From Salaquimonas pukyongi (lineage in GTDB: Bacteria > Pseudomonadota > Alphaproteobacteria > Rhizobiales > Rhizobiaceae), in NCBI RefSeq assembly GCF_001953055.1, contig NZ_CP019044.1:434001-498000 (forward strand): a stretch of DNA of 64,000 bases, in the 5' to 3' direction. The notes under the pieces are model-generated. The model was given only the letters and a program-made list of their open reading frames with translations. It was not told the DNA's origin and made no database searches. Made by a program: the position numbers and the translations under genes. Every line of letters starts with the position of its first letter. The first letter of the stretch is position 1. Shown piece after piece: positions 1 to 8,004 of this stretch.

Positions 1-2374
1 GCATATCGTCAAGGCGGCGCACATCCAACAGGCCATATGCCGCCTCCTGCCTTGTGGCCTGCAGGAGAATATGGCCGGGTTCATGTTCGCGCAGGACATC
101 GTAGATAAGATCGGAGGATACCGTCATCTGCCGGCCCGTCTTCTCCTTGCCCGGATGGCGCTTTTCGATCAGCCCGGCGATGGTGGCACAGTGGCGGAAG
201 GTGCGTTTCAGCATGAAGGATTCGTCCAGCCACGCTTCCAGGTCGTCGCCCAGCATGTCCTCGTCAAACAGGGCTGAAAGCGACATCTCGCCCGTTTCGA
301 CCATGCGGCCGAAATCGCGCAACCCCCAGATGCCGAGAGCATAGTCCGTTGCCACAAAGCCGAGCGGTCTTGCCTTTTCCCGTTCCAGGCGGCGGGTCAG
401 CAGCATGCCAAGGGTCTGATGCGCCAGCCGGCCTTCAAAAGGATAGGCGATCATGTAGAACTTGCCTCCCCGTGGGAAGGTTTCGATCAGCAGGTCTTCC
501 TTGGCGGGCAGAATGGATGCCGATTTCTGGATACGCAGCCAGTCGGCCACCTGATCGGGCAGGCGGGCCCATTCGCCGGGACTTGCAAGCATGGAGCGAA
601 CCTGATCGGCAAGATAGGTCGACAGGGGAAACTTCCCACCGGCATAGGCCGGAATTCTGGGATCGCTACCTTCGGCATCGCTGACAAAGCAGGTTGCTTC
701 CGAAATGCCTTCAAAACGCACGGTTCTGCCTGCAAAGATGAAGGTGTCGCCGGAGGCAAGCGATTCAAGAAACCCTTCCTCGATCTTGCCAAGCTTGCGT
801 CCGCCCCGGAACGTTCCGGCACTGCGCAACGCCTTTCCGCTCATCCTTGTCAGCCGCACCTCCAGCATGGGGGCCTCGATGATCGTACCGGCATTGAGAC
901 GGTATTGCTGGGCAAAACCGGGATGGGAAATTCGCCATTTGCCATCCGCTGTTTTGCGGATTTTCGCGTACCGCTCATAGGTCTTCAGCGCATAGCCGCC
1001 GGTTGCCACAAACGCCACTGTCCGGTCGAATGTCTCCCGGTCAAGGGCCGCATAGGGCGCTGCCGAGGTTACTTCCGAAAACAGGGCGTCGGCATCGAAG
1101 GGTTCTGCAACCGCCATGCCAAGGATGTGCTGGGCAAGAACGTCCAGTGCGCCTTCGCGAAGCGGCGGCGTGTCCTGAGCGCCCAGATAGTTGGCATCGA
1201 GCGCTGCCTGGCACTCCAGCACCTCGAAACGGTTGGCCGGAATAAGGATCGCCTTCGAGGGTTCATCCATGCGGTGATTGGACCGGCCGATGCGCTGGGC
1301 AAGCCGGCTGGCCCCTTTCGGCGCTCCCACATGCACAACCAGATCGACATCGCCCCAATCAATACCAAGGTCCAGTGTGGAAGTCGCAACCACCGCGCGC
1401 AGCCGGTTTTCCGACATCGCCTTTTCGACCTTTCGGCGCTGGCCCACATCAAGCGAACCATGGTGCAGCGCAATGGGCAGGACCGCTTCATTGATGCGCC
1501 ACAGTTCCTGAAACAGAAGCTCGGCCTGGCTTCTGGTATTGACGAACAAAAGCGTCGTCCTGTGCTGTTTGATCGCCTGGTAAATCTCCGGCATGGCGTA
1601 GCGGGCCGAATGGCCCGACCAGGGCACCCGTTCGTTCGACTTCAAAATGGTGATCTGTGGCTGCGCGCCGCCGGTTACCTCGATCAACCCGGCTTCACGG
1701 ATTTCACCATTGCTTTCCTGTGGCACGAGCCAGCGGCAGAGTTCTGCCGGATCGGCGACCGTGGCGCTAAGCCCGATGGTCTGCAGCTGTGGCGAGAGGC
1801 GATGCAGGCGTGCCAGCGCCAGCGACAGCAACTGGCCCCGCTTGGACGTTACCAGTGAGTGCAGTTCGTCCAAAATCACATAGCGCAGATTCTTGAAAAA
1901 CCGTGCCGAGTCTTTGGAGGCGATCAGCAGGGAAACCTGTTCCGGCGTGGTTAGCAGGATATCCGGCGGTGAGAGTTTCTGGCGCTGGCGGCGGTGGGGC
2001 GGCGTGTCGCCGGTGCGCGTTTCCAGCGCGATATCCAGACCCATTTCCGAAACCGGCATGGCCAGATTGCGCTGAATGTCGACCGCCAGTGCCTTGAGCG
2101 GTGAAACATACAGCGTGTGCACGCCGGCAAAAGCCTCGCCAGGCTTGCGCCCGGGCCTTGCATCAAGGGCAACGAGCGAAGGCAGAAAGCCGGCCAGGGT
2201 CTTGCCGGCGCCGGTGGGTGCGATCAGCAGGGTCGAGTGGCCATCCATCGAACGCTGCAGCAGTTCGGTTTGATGAGGTCTTGGCTGCCAGCCATGCTGC
2301 GCAAACCATGCCGAAAAGCGCTCCGGCAACGGGAGCTCTGGCAAAGGCGGATTGGCTGTCGGCTTCTTGTTCAT
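1..2374 (-). CDS. Lhr-like ligase-associated DEXH-box helicase (3' end outside window)
   Basis: Superfamily 2 ATP-dependent DNA helicase of the Lhr type, the form that in many alphaproteobacteria sits beside an ATP-dependent DNA ligase and is thought to act in DNA repair. About 790 codons are present and the frame stays open to the left edge. Walker A reads APTGAGKT at residues 52-59; the DEXH box reads LDELHSL near residue 167. The last visible residues, LLDVRRLDDM, look like the region close to the family C-terminus, so probably only a short piece is missing. I chose ATG 2374, preceded by GGTGGA; the in-frame ATG at 2386 is possible. The ligase gene expected next to it would lie outside the window. 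Confidence 0.88.
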   Translation of the reverse strand, partial: MNKKPTANPPLPELPLPERFSAWFAQHGWQPRPHQTELLQRSMDGHSTLLIAPTGAGKTLAGFLPSLVALDARPGRKPGEAFAGVHTLYVSPLKALAVDIQRNLAMPVSEMGLDIALETRTGDTPPHRRQRQKLSPPDILLTTPEQVSLLIASKDSARFFKNLRYVILDELHSLVTSKRGQLLSLALARLHRLSPQLQTIGLSATVADPAELCRWLVPQESNGEIREAGLIEVTGGAQPQITILKSNERVPWSGHSARYAMPEIYQAIKQHRTTLLFVNTRSQAELLFQELWRINEAVLPIALHHGSLDVGQRRKVEKAMSENRLRAVVATSTLDLGIDWGDVDLVVHVGAPKGASRLAQRIGRSNHRMDEPSKAILIPANRFEVLECQAALDANYLGAQDTPPLREGALDVLAQHILGMAVAEPFDADALFSEVTSAAPYAALDRETFDRTVAFVATGGYALKTYERYAKIRKTADGKWRISHPGFAQQYRLNAGTIIEAPMLEVRLTRMSGKALRSAGTFRGGRKLGKIEEGFLESLASGDTFIFAGRTVRFEGISEATCFVSDAEGSDPRIPAYAGGKFPLSTYLADQVRSMLASPGEWARLPDQVADWLRIQKSASILPAKEDLLIETFPRGGKFYMIAYPFEGRLAHQTLGMLLTRRLEREKARPLGFVATDYALGIWGLRDFGRMVETGEMSLSALFDEDMLGDDLEAWLDESFMLKRTFRHCATIAGLIEKRHPGKEKTGRQMTVSSDLIYDVLREHEPGHILLQATRQEAAYGLLDVRRLDDM

Positions 2375-2546
2375 CGCATCCACCATAGGCAGATGCTGTG
2401 CTGCGGTCGACACCTGCTTGCAAGTGCGTGACCCGGGCTGTTTTGGCCCTGTAACAAAAGGTGATTGAACCGCCTCAACCCCTGCCGCATTGATTCAGTT
2501 GAGATGATCTTTCAATGGATCAAATTGAAACAAAAGGAGTAGTAAA

Positions 2547-2813
2547 GTGGCGGCAAATTGGATGAAAGCGGCAGCTCTGTCTTTGACTCTCGCACTGGCA
2601 GCCTGCACGTCGGTAGACCGTGACAACGCAGTCATTGGCGGCGCGGCTGGTGCAGCCATTGGCGGCATTGCAAGCGGCAGCCTGGAAGGGGCGGCAGTCG
2701 GTGCTGCTGTCGGCGCGGGAGCAGGGGTTCTGATCGGCAGGGTCGCGAATTCGCTTAACGATTGCTATTATCGTGACCGCCGCGGCAGACGCTATGTTGC
2801 GCGGTGCCGCTGA
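2547..2813 (+). CDS. Small glycine-zipper lipoprotein
   Basis: 88 residues starting at GTG, six bases after a clear AGGAGT ribosome binding site. A signal peptide ends in the lipobox LAAC with the lipidated cysteine at residue 20, so the product should be anchored to a membrane facing the periplasm. Residues 28-68 are a run of GxxxG/AxxxG spacing (GGAAGAAIGG and similar), the glycine-zipper pattern of outer-membrane-associated YMGG-type lipoproteins. The tail is basic (RDRRGRRYVARCR). It stands alone between divergent and convergent neighbours. The family is recognised by composition; the exact role is unknown. Confidence 0.8.
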   Translation: MAANWMKAAALSLTLALAACTSVDRDNAVIGGAAGAAIGGIASGSLEGAAVGAAVGAGAGVLIGRVANSLNDCYYRDRRGRRYVARCR

Positions 2814-2830
2814 AACAGTCCTGACCCTGA

Positions 2831-3340
2831 TCAGGAATAGGCAGCCATCAGGAATACGATGGCATGGCAGACGGCTGCTGCCACGGTCAGCATGATGCGA
2901 AGCGGGGCAATCCAGCGCGGCAGGCTGCCGGAATGCGCTGAAAAACTGTCCCAAACGCCCTGGACGCAATAGGCGATCAACAGAATTGCCAGTGCGGCGG
3001 GGCGGCTGAAAAACACCGTTGACCATGCCACTATTGCCGGAAGCACGGACCATGCGAGTATCATCGGGTGGTCCGGCGTTTCCCCGTCTTGCGCCGGCAG
3101 CAGGGCATATCCCCAACGAATGCCGCCCAGAAACGATAAAACGATCATGGAATAGCTGGTGAATATTTCAATCACCGGTCCTGCCAGCGCGTTTTGTCTT
3201 CCCAGCAGCAGCAATAAAACCGCGCAGGCGGCAAAGGGCAGAAGGCCCGCGATACCCAGCACATGGGCCAGATATTTGCGATCCTTCAGAATATTGTTCA
3301 TGGTTTGGGGAGGTACCGTTCGCATGGTTTTACCAGGCAT
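2831..3340 (-). CDS. DUF3429 family integral membrane protein
   Basis: Up to 169 residues with about five hydrophobic segments. The signature of the DUF3429 (TMEM69-like) family, LSFLGGIRWG, follows a long second hydrophobic stretch. The function of this family is not known. The start is uncertain: ATG 3340, 3325 and 3301 are all in frame; MNNILKDRKYLAH from 3301 looks the most protein-like, but none has a strong ribosome binding site. It ends 17 bases from the convergent lipoprotein gene. Confidence 0.78.
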   Translation of the reverse strand: MPGKTMRTVPPQTMNNILKDRKYLAHVLGIAGLLPFAACAVLLLLLGRQNALAGPVIEIFTSYSMIVLSFLGGIRWGYALLPAQDGETPDHPMILAWSVLPAIVAWSTVFFSRPAALAILLIAYCVQGVWDSFSAHSGSLPRWIAPLRIMLTVAAAVCHAIVFLMAAYS

Positions 3341-3375
3341 CCGTCAGTGTTTTGCCGTTCTGGATGCCAACGGGT

Positions 3376-6300
3376 TCAGACAGCCTGGGCCGACAGGGCT
3401 TCAAGCAGGCCGGGAGAGACGCGCCCGTCTACAGGCAGGCCGAATTTCTTTTGATAATCCCTGATGGCCTCTTCCGTCTTGGCTCCCATAATGCCGTCTG
3501 CCGGTCCCGGATCGAAGCCAAGTTTGGTCAAAATGGCCTGGGTTCTTCGTATCAGCTCGGTTTGGGGCAGCGCTGCGCGCTCCAGACGGCTGCCGGTCTT
3601 CCAGCTTTCCTCCAGCGAAACGGTATTGGCTTCGCGGTTAAGCGTTTTGGGTTTCCAGATTTCTGCTTCGCCGCGGGCTTTTTCAAGCTGCTCCGGCCGC
3701 ATGTTCTTGGCAACCGTGTCCCGCTTCGCTGCAGCATCGTTGTCGCCGCCCTTGGCAGCGATGGCGAACCACTTGTAGGCTTGTTCCAGATCGGCTTTGA
3801 CGCCCATGCCGCGCGTGTAGAGAATGCCAAGGTTGACCTGACTGTCCTTGACGCCGAGATTGGCAGCCTTTTCGAACCAGCCAATGGCTGTTTCCATGTC
3901 GGGATCGCTTCCCAGCAGACCCTGAACATTGAGCACGGCAAGATTGTGCATCGCAAGCGCATTGCCGGAGGCTGCAGCCTTTGAATACCATTGAGCTGCC
4001 TTGCCTGTATCTGCAGTCACCCCGTGACCTTTTTCGTAGAAGTTGCCAAGCCGGTACTGGGACGGAGCATGGCCCAAATCGGCCGCTTTCTGATACCATG
4101 CCGCCGCGGTTTTCAGATCGCGGTCAACGCCATCGCCTTCCGTATAGCGCCGGGCAATCTCGAACAGCGCATTGCCGTTGCCATTGGCTGCATCCTGCAC
4201 CAGATCGGAATTCGCAAGTTCCTTCGGCATGCCGTCCGGAATGGAAATCCTGGCATTGCCCGCCGCCATAGCCGGTACCGTGTCCGCACTGCCTTCCTGC
4301 AATGCGGGCATGGTGGCAGAAACCTCGTCATCAATGCTGGCTTCCGGCATTTCTTCAACGGGCGCGCTTTCCGGCGCTTCGGCCGTCCTTGCATCGTCTG
4401 CCGGCCGGATTTCATCGGTTTCAGCGGTGTCTTCGCCAACTGCCGCAATTTCAGGTTCGCCGGCCTCTTCAGAAGACAGAGGCCGTTCCTGCGGTGTGAT
4501 CTGTGAAATCTCGGTGTTGCTCGAACTGCCGAGAAACTTCGGGACGATGGCCCAGCCGGCATAGGCCAGCGCTATCACGGCAACCGATGCCAAAAGTGCC
4601 TTGCGGCTGAAAATGGAAGGTTTGCCGGAAGAAAAACGCTCAAGACCGCTGGTCTTTTCTCCGCCCATTGAATTGCGCTCACGGGCGGAATGGGCTTGTG
4701 CGGAAGCTGCCTGGGCCGCACGGCGTGCGGCAGCCATCAGGTCGTTAATGCCATCGTCGTCGCTGGAATCTTCCAGCTCGGGCTCGTTCTTGGCGCGCTT
4801 GCGGTTGGTGGCGCGGCGCACGAGGGATTCAAGGTCCGGCATGCCCGAACCTGGCTCCAGGGGAACATCTTCTGCTTCGGGCGCTGTGACCTCGCCAGCC
4901 TGTGCCATTGCAACGGATGGATGGGCATCGGACGGATGGGCATCGGCTGGATGGATCGGGTCCGCATCAGCCGGATGGGCGGGGTGTTCGGAAAAGGCGC
5001 CGGTTGGCTCTGCCCCGACTAGTGCCTGATCATGCTCGGGCGCCAGTGGCGGAACCTCATCCACCTGTGGCAGCTCGCTTTGGGAAAACACTTCCTGCGG
5101 AGCTGCCTGGGCAGCCTGAAGGGTATCGGGGGTGTAAGGTGTCTCGGCTACCTGCGCCGCGCCGAGGCCTTCAAAAGACCCATCGTTTTCCTGCTGGGCC
5201 GCTGGCCAGGTTTGCACCGTCTCTATCTGATCGAGCCTGGTGGATATGGTCTGGATTGCCTGAGCAATTTCTTCCAGGTTTTCAGTGCCACGATCGCCAC
5301 CGGCGCTTGCTTCACGGATCTGGCGGAGTTCGGCCAGAACTTCATCAAGCTGGGAGGCATGAACAGCATCCAGATTTGCCGCGTTTGCGCCGTCCTCTGG
5401 CCCCTGTTGTGCGGCCTGAGACGCCATGTCGATCACGATATCACGGCTCGCAGCGATCTGGCTTTCGATGTTTTCGAGCCGTTCGGCAATCGAGCCTGGC
5501 AGAGGGGGCTGCGGGTCGCCTGTTTCAGGATCAACCGAAGCGCTACCCAATTGCGAGATGATGGCCGAAATCTGGGATTCAAGACCGGCAATGCGGTCAT
5601 TGCCGCCATTTGCAGCAGCCGGGTCGCCGTCATAATCTTCCTGTGCGGCCTGTACGGCCAGTTGTTCAATTGCCTCAACGCGCCCAACCAGATCCCGCAA
5701 CACGGCGAGCACTTCATCGCCGTTTCGATCAAGGCTCTGGGCGGCTCCTGAAACGAGATCGTCCAGGCGGTCCGCCAGCGCAGTAATTCTCTCTTCCAGC
5801 CCGGCCATGTTATGGGCCGGCTCCCCCGAACTTCCCGGCTGTCCATACGCTGCCCCGCCGGCCTGCAGCGCCTCAAGATGCTGCGAAAGACGGGCCAGTT
5901 CCGCCGCGACGGTTTCCTGATGACTGGCCATGTCGGCAAACTGGGAGGTGTCCGGTGATGAAGCAATGGCTGCCGGTGCAGCCTCCACGGCCTTTGCCAG
6001 ACTTGCAAGGCGCGCTTCAATCCGCTCCAGGGCATGATGTTCTTCGCCATCAACGGCAGAAACCGACATGGAGACGACGGCGCGTGCCACTTCCTCGATG
6101 CGGGTGGCCAGTGCCTTGAATTCATTTGAGTAATCCGGAACGCTGATGTCTGGAAGCTGCGGCAGTTCATCGCCGCGCTGGGCCAGCACCTGATCAAGCT
6201 TCTGGACGATTTCCGAATAACCGTTTTCGATCGACCGGGACACGCCCGAAAGATCGACCTGGGAAGCAGGCGCCGATTGCATTTCTGCAATCTGGCGAAT

Positions 6301-6765
6301 GCTGTTGTTCAGGTTCTGCAGTTCCGCCTGCATCCGGTCGGCATAGTCAGGGTGCAGGTTCTGGCCATTCTGGATCGCGGCAACACCGTCGGCAATACGC
6401 TTGAGATCATGGTCAAGGGAATGACCCAGCTCCTGCTTGAGCTGACTGATGCCACGGTGAATTTCCTGCTGGATTTCTCCGGCCAGTGGCGGTGCGCTGG
6501 CTGTTACCTGTGGCGCGGAGGGAGCGCTGCTGCGGGATGCTGCCGAGATCCGCCGCGACAGCTGGTCGAGGGACCTGTGAATATCCTGAAGGTTGGGTGC
6601 AGATTGCGGTCTGCCGTAGGAAGTCTGTGCGGGAGCAGGCTGCGCGTGCGCCCTGCCGTCAGAGCGCGGAAACGCGGGGCGTGGGGAAGGCTCACCACCA
6701 GCCGGCTGATCCTGATTGCCGTCTCCGGAGATAATCGCGTCGAGATGAGAACGAATTCTACTCAT
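3376..6765 (-). CDS. PodJ-like polarity protein: helical N-terminus, TM, SEL1 repeats, peptidoglycan-binding domain
   Basis: 1129 residues. Residues 1 to about 700 are predicted cytoplasmic, rich in Q, A, E and proline linkers, with many heptad-like helical blocks. One transmembrane segment (ASVAVIALAYAGWAIV) lies near residues 724-745. Behind it is an acidic linker, then four SEL1/TPR-like repeats from about residue 850 to 1010 (for example AAAWYQKAADLGHAPSQYRL), and a PG_binding_1 domain at about 1065-1129 (LTKLGFDPGPADGIMGAKT). This order (coiled coil, one TM, periplasmic SEL1, peptidoglycan-binding) is that of Caulobacter PodJ and its rhizobial relatives, which organise cell poles. A long upstream gap holds a CtrA-type motif. 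The assignment is by architecture, not by strong sequence memory. Confidence 0.75.
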   Translation of the reverse strand: MSRIRSHLDAIISGDGNQDQPAGGEPSPRPAFPRSDGRAHAQPAPAQTSYGRPQSAPNLQDIHRSLDQLSRRISAASRSSAPSAPQVTASAPPLAGEIQQEIHRGISQLKQELGHSLDHDLKRIADGVAAIQNGQNLHPDYADRMQAELQNLNNSIRQIAEMQSAPASQVDLSGVSRSIENGYSEIVQKLDQVLAQRGDELPQLPDISVPDYSNEFKALATRIEEVARAVVSMSVSAVDGEEHHALERIEARLASLAKAVEAAPAAIASSPDTSQFADMASHQETVAAELARLSQHLEALQAGGAAYGQPGSSGEPAHNMAGLEERITALADRLDDLVSGAAQSLDRNGDEVLAVLRDLVGRVEAIEQLAVQAAQEDYDGDPAAANGGNDRIAGLESQISAIISQLGSASVDPETGDPQPPLPGSIAERLENIESQIAASRDIVIDMASQAAQQGPEDGANAANLDAVHASQLDEVLAELRQIREASAGGDRGTENLEEIAQAIQTISTRLDQIETVQTWPAAQQENDGSFEGLGAAQVAETPYTPDTLQAAQAAPQEVFSQSELPQVDEVPPLAPEHDQALVGAEPTGAFSEHPAHPADADPIHPADAHPSDAHPSVAMAQAGEVTAPEAEDVPLEPGSGMPDLESLVRRATNRKRAKNEPELEDSSDDDGINDLMAAARRAAQAASAQAHSARERNSMGGEKTSGLERFSSGKPSIFSRKALLASVAVIALAYAGWAIVPKFLGSSSNTEISQITPQERPLSSEEAGEPEIAAVGEDTAETDEIRPADDARTAEAPESAPVEEMPEASIDDEVSATMPALQEGSADTVPAMAAGNARISIPDGMPKELANSDLVQDAANGNGNALFEIARRYTEGDGVDRDLKTAAAWYQKAADLGHAPSQYRLGNFYEKGHGVTADTGKAAQWYSKAAASGNALAMHNLAVLNVQGLLGSDPDMETAIGWFEKAANLGVKDSQVNLGILYTRGMGVKADLEQAYKWFAIAAKGGDNDAAAKRDTVAKNMRPEQLEKARGEAEIWKPKTLNREANTVSLEESWKTGSRLERAALPQTELIRRTQAILTKLGFDPGPADGIMGAKTEEAIRDYQKKFGLPVDGRVSPGLLEALSAQAV

Positions 6766-6947
6766 GTTACGTTCAACGGCCCCTGCTGGCTAGTGACGTA
6801 TCCGATCCATCTTCCAGATCCGTTGCGGTGGCATTTCTTCGATCCGTGAAGTTCATCCGAAAATACGTCCTAAACTGGCTTGCGAATCAAAAACGTCGCG
6901 CAACGCCTCTGTAGGCACCACCTTTCACAAAACAGGGTAAACAAGCC

Positions 6948-6960
6948 GTTAATGGTTAAC
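6948..6960. promoter_or_regulatory. CtrA-type motif GTTAATGGTTAAC
   Basis: A 13-bp near-palindrome, which on the other strand reads GTTAACCATTAAC. TTAACCAT is the half-site recognised by the alphaproteobacterial cell-cycle regulator CtrA. It lies about 185 bases upstream of the PodJ-like start, and podJ of Caulobacter is cell-cycle controlled. That it is bound is inference. Confidence 0.35.
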
Positions 6961-7088
6961 GATCAGATGATTAAGGTCGTAAGCCACACCCGAACCGGAA
7001 ATTTCCCGCAACCGGTTGATGTGTCGGGGTGCCGCTGCACAGAAGCAGCCAAGATGGGTTGAAACGGTTTGCAGCGATGTTTACGTGG

Positions 7089-7098
7089 ACGTTAACGT
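7089..7098. promoter_or_regulatory. Palindrome ACGTTAACGT, possible MerR/LiuR-type operator
   Basis: Perfect 10-bp palindrome inside TTACGTGGACGTTAACGTAA (7081-7100). LiuR-type MerR regulators recognise ACGT-containing palindromes of this kind, and the next gene downstream is a MerR protein resembling LiuR. It is about 280 bases from that gene's start. Tentative. Confidence 0.3.
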
Positions 7099-7379
7099 AA
7101 TCATGCTGTTTTTTTGGCTGAGTCACCGTCACTTTTCAGAGCTCGGCCAGAAAACAGGCAGGCAGATCAAGGATAAACCATCTTCAGCCTGAAGGCCCGC
7201 TACAGGTTTCGTGCAAGGTGACTGGTTCAACCTATTTGTCAGCAGGACCTAATCACCATCATGACACTTGAATACTTGCGCCACGACATCAATGCCCGTA
7301 CGTTAGGTCAAGTGGGGAAACGGGAAGGCAGCCCGTTGGTCTGGATCTGCGGAATTCGGCTTTTTGTGAGGAACAGCAA

Positions 7380-7808
7380 ATGCATCCACATGCCCAAACC
7401 GGCAACCTGATCGGATTGGTGAGAGATGAGACCGGCGACGATGCGGAAACCATGTACCGCATCGGAGAACTCTCCCGTGAATTTAGCGTAACCCTGCGTA
7501 CGCTGCGGTTTTACGAAGACCGCAATCTGTTGTCGCCCAAACGCGTTGGGTCGACGCGGCTTTATTCTGCCGCCGAAAGGGAACGGCTCAAACTGATTCT
7601 GCTGGCCAAACGGTCAGGATTTTCGCTTGCCGAAATCGAGGAAATTCTCGAAGTGAACGACCAGGATCACCTTACCCGTGAGGCCACGGAAAAGCTGATC
7701 AACAAGTTCAAACGGCAGGTTGGCGTCCTTACAGAGCAGAAAAAGGAAATAGACGAAGCGCTTGATGAGGTTGCTGAAACCATCAGCTATCTGGAAAGCC
7801 GCCTCTAG
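7380..7808 (+). CDS. MerR family transcriptional regulator
   Basis: 142 residues. After a 24-residue leader comes the MerR winged helix-turn-helix (YRIGELSREFSVTLRTLRFY, then EDRNLLSPKRVGSTRLYS), followed by the second helical part (LILLAKRSGFSLAEIEEIL) and a C-terminal coiled coil that would form the antiparallel dimer. There are no cysteines placed for metal sensing, so it is more like the short LiuR/HmrR-like regulators of organic substrates. MYRIGELS at 7454 is an alternative start. Its stop codon falls inside the terminal repeat of the palindromic element 7804-8004. Confidence 0.85.
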   Translation: MHPHAQTGNLIGLVRDETGDDAETMYRIGELSREFSVTLRTLRFYEDRNLLSPKRVGSTRLYSAAERERLKLILLAKRSGFSLAEIEEILEVNDQDHLTREATEKLINKFKRQVGVLTEQKKEIDEALDEVAETISYLESRL

Positions 7809-8004
7809 AGTGTGTCCGGCTCAAACGATTGCAGAAAACCCGATACATTCATGATGTTAAGTGCCCGGCTGTGGTGTCTTTTGCGTTCTGGCTTCATCGA
7901 AATCCTTGCGAGGTGGCAAGGCACCGCGCTGCGGTGTTCTCCTCACCAGAAACGAAAAATCCATCCATGCAAACTGCTTCCATTTAAACCGGGCACGCTC
8001 TAGA
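7804..8004. repeat. MITE-like palindromic element in a convergent intergenic gap
   Basis: The ends are an imperfect inverted repeat: TCTAGAGTGTGTCCGG at 7804-7819 against TCTAGAGCGTGCCCGG on the other strand at 8004-7989. They match at 19 of 24 positions when extended, and all differences are transitions. A second inverted pair, AGTGCCCGG (7860) with CCGGGCACG (7989), is centred on the perfect hairpin CACCGC-gct-GCGGTG at 7922-7936. There is no coding potential. The stop codons (TAG) of both convergent genes lie in the TCTAG ends. Confidence 0.6.

Larger units (their letters stand above)
6766..7379. other. 614-bp divergent intergenic region with two palindromic motifs
   Basis: No convincing gene on either strand. 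It separates the divergent PodJ-like and MerR genes and contains a CtrA-type inverted motif at 6948-6960 and the palindrome ACGTTAACGT at 7089-7098 (both listed separately). The MerR gene has a ribosome-binding-like GAGGAAC just before 7380. Confidence 0.6.

Noticed and set aside
419-1858. 479-codon plus-strand frame at the left end
   Set aside because: It is the antisense shadow of the Lhr helicase; the minus-strand frame has Walker A and the DEXH box and stays open for 790 codons.
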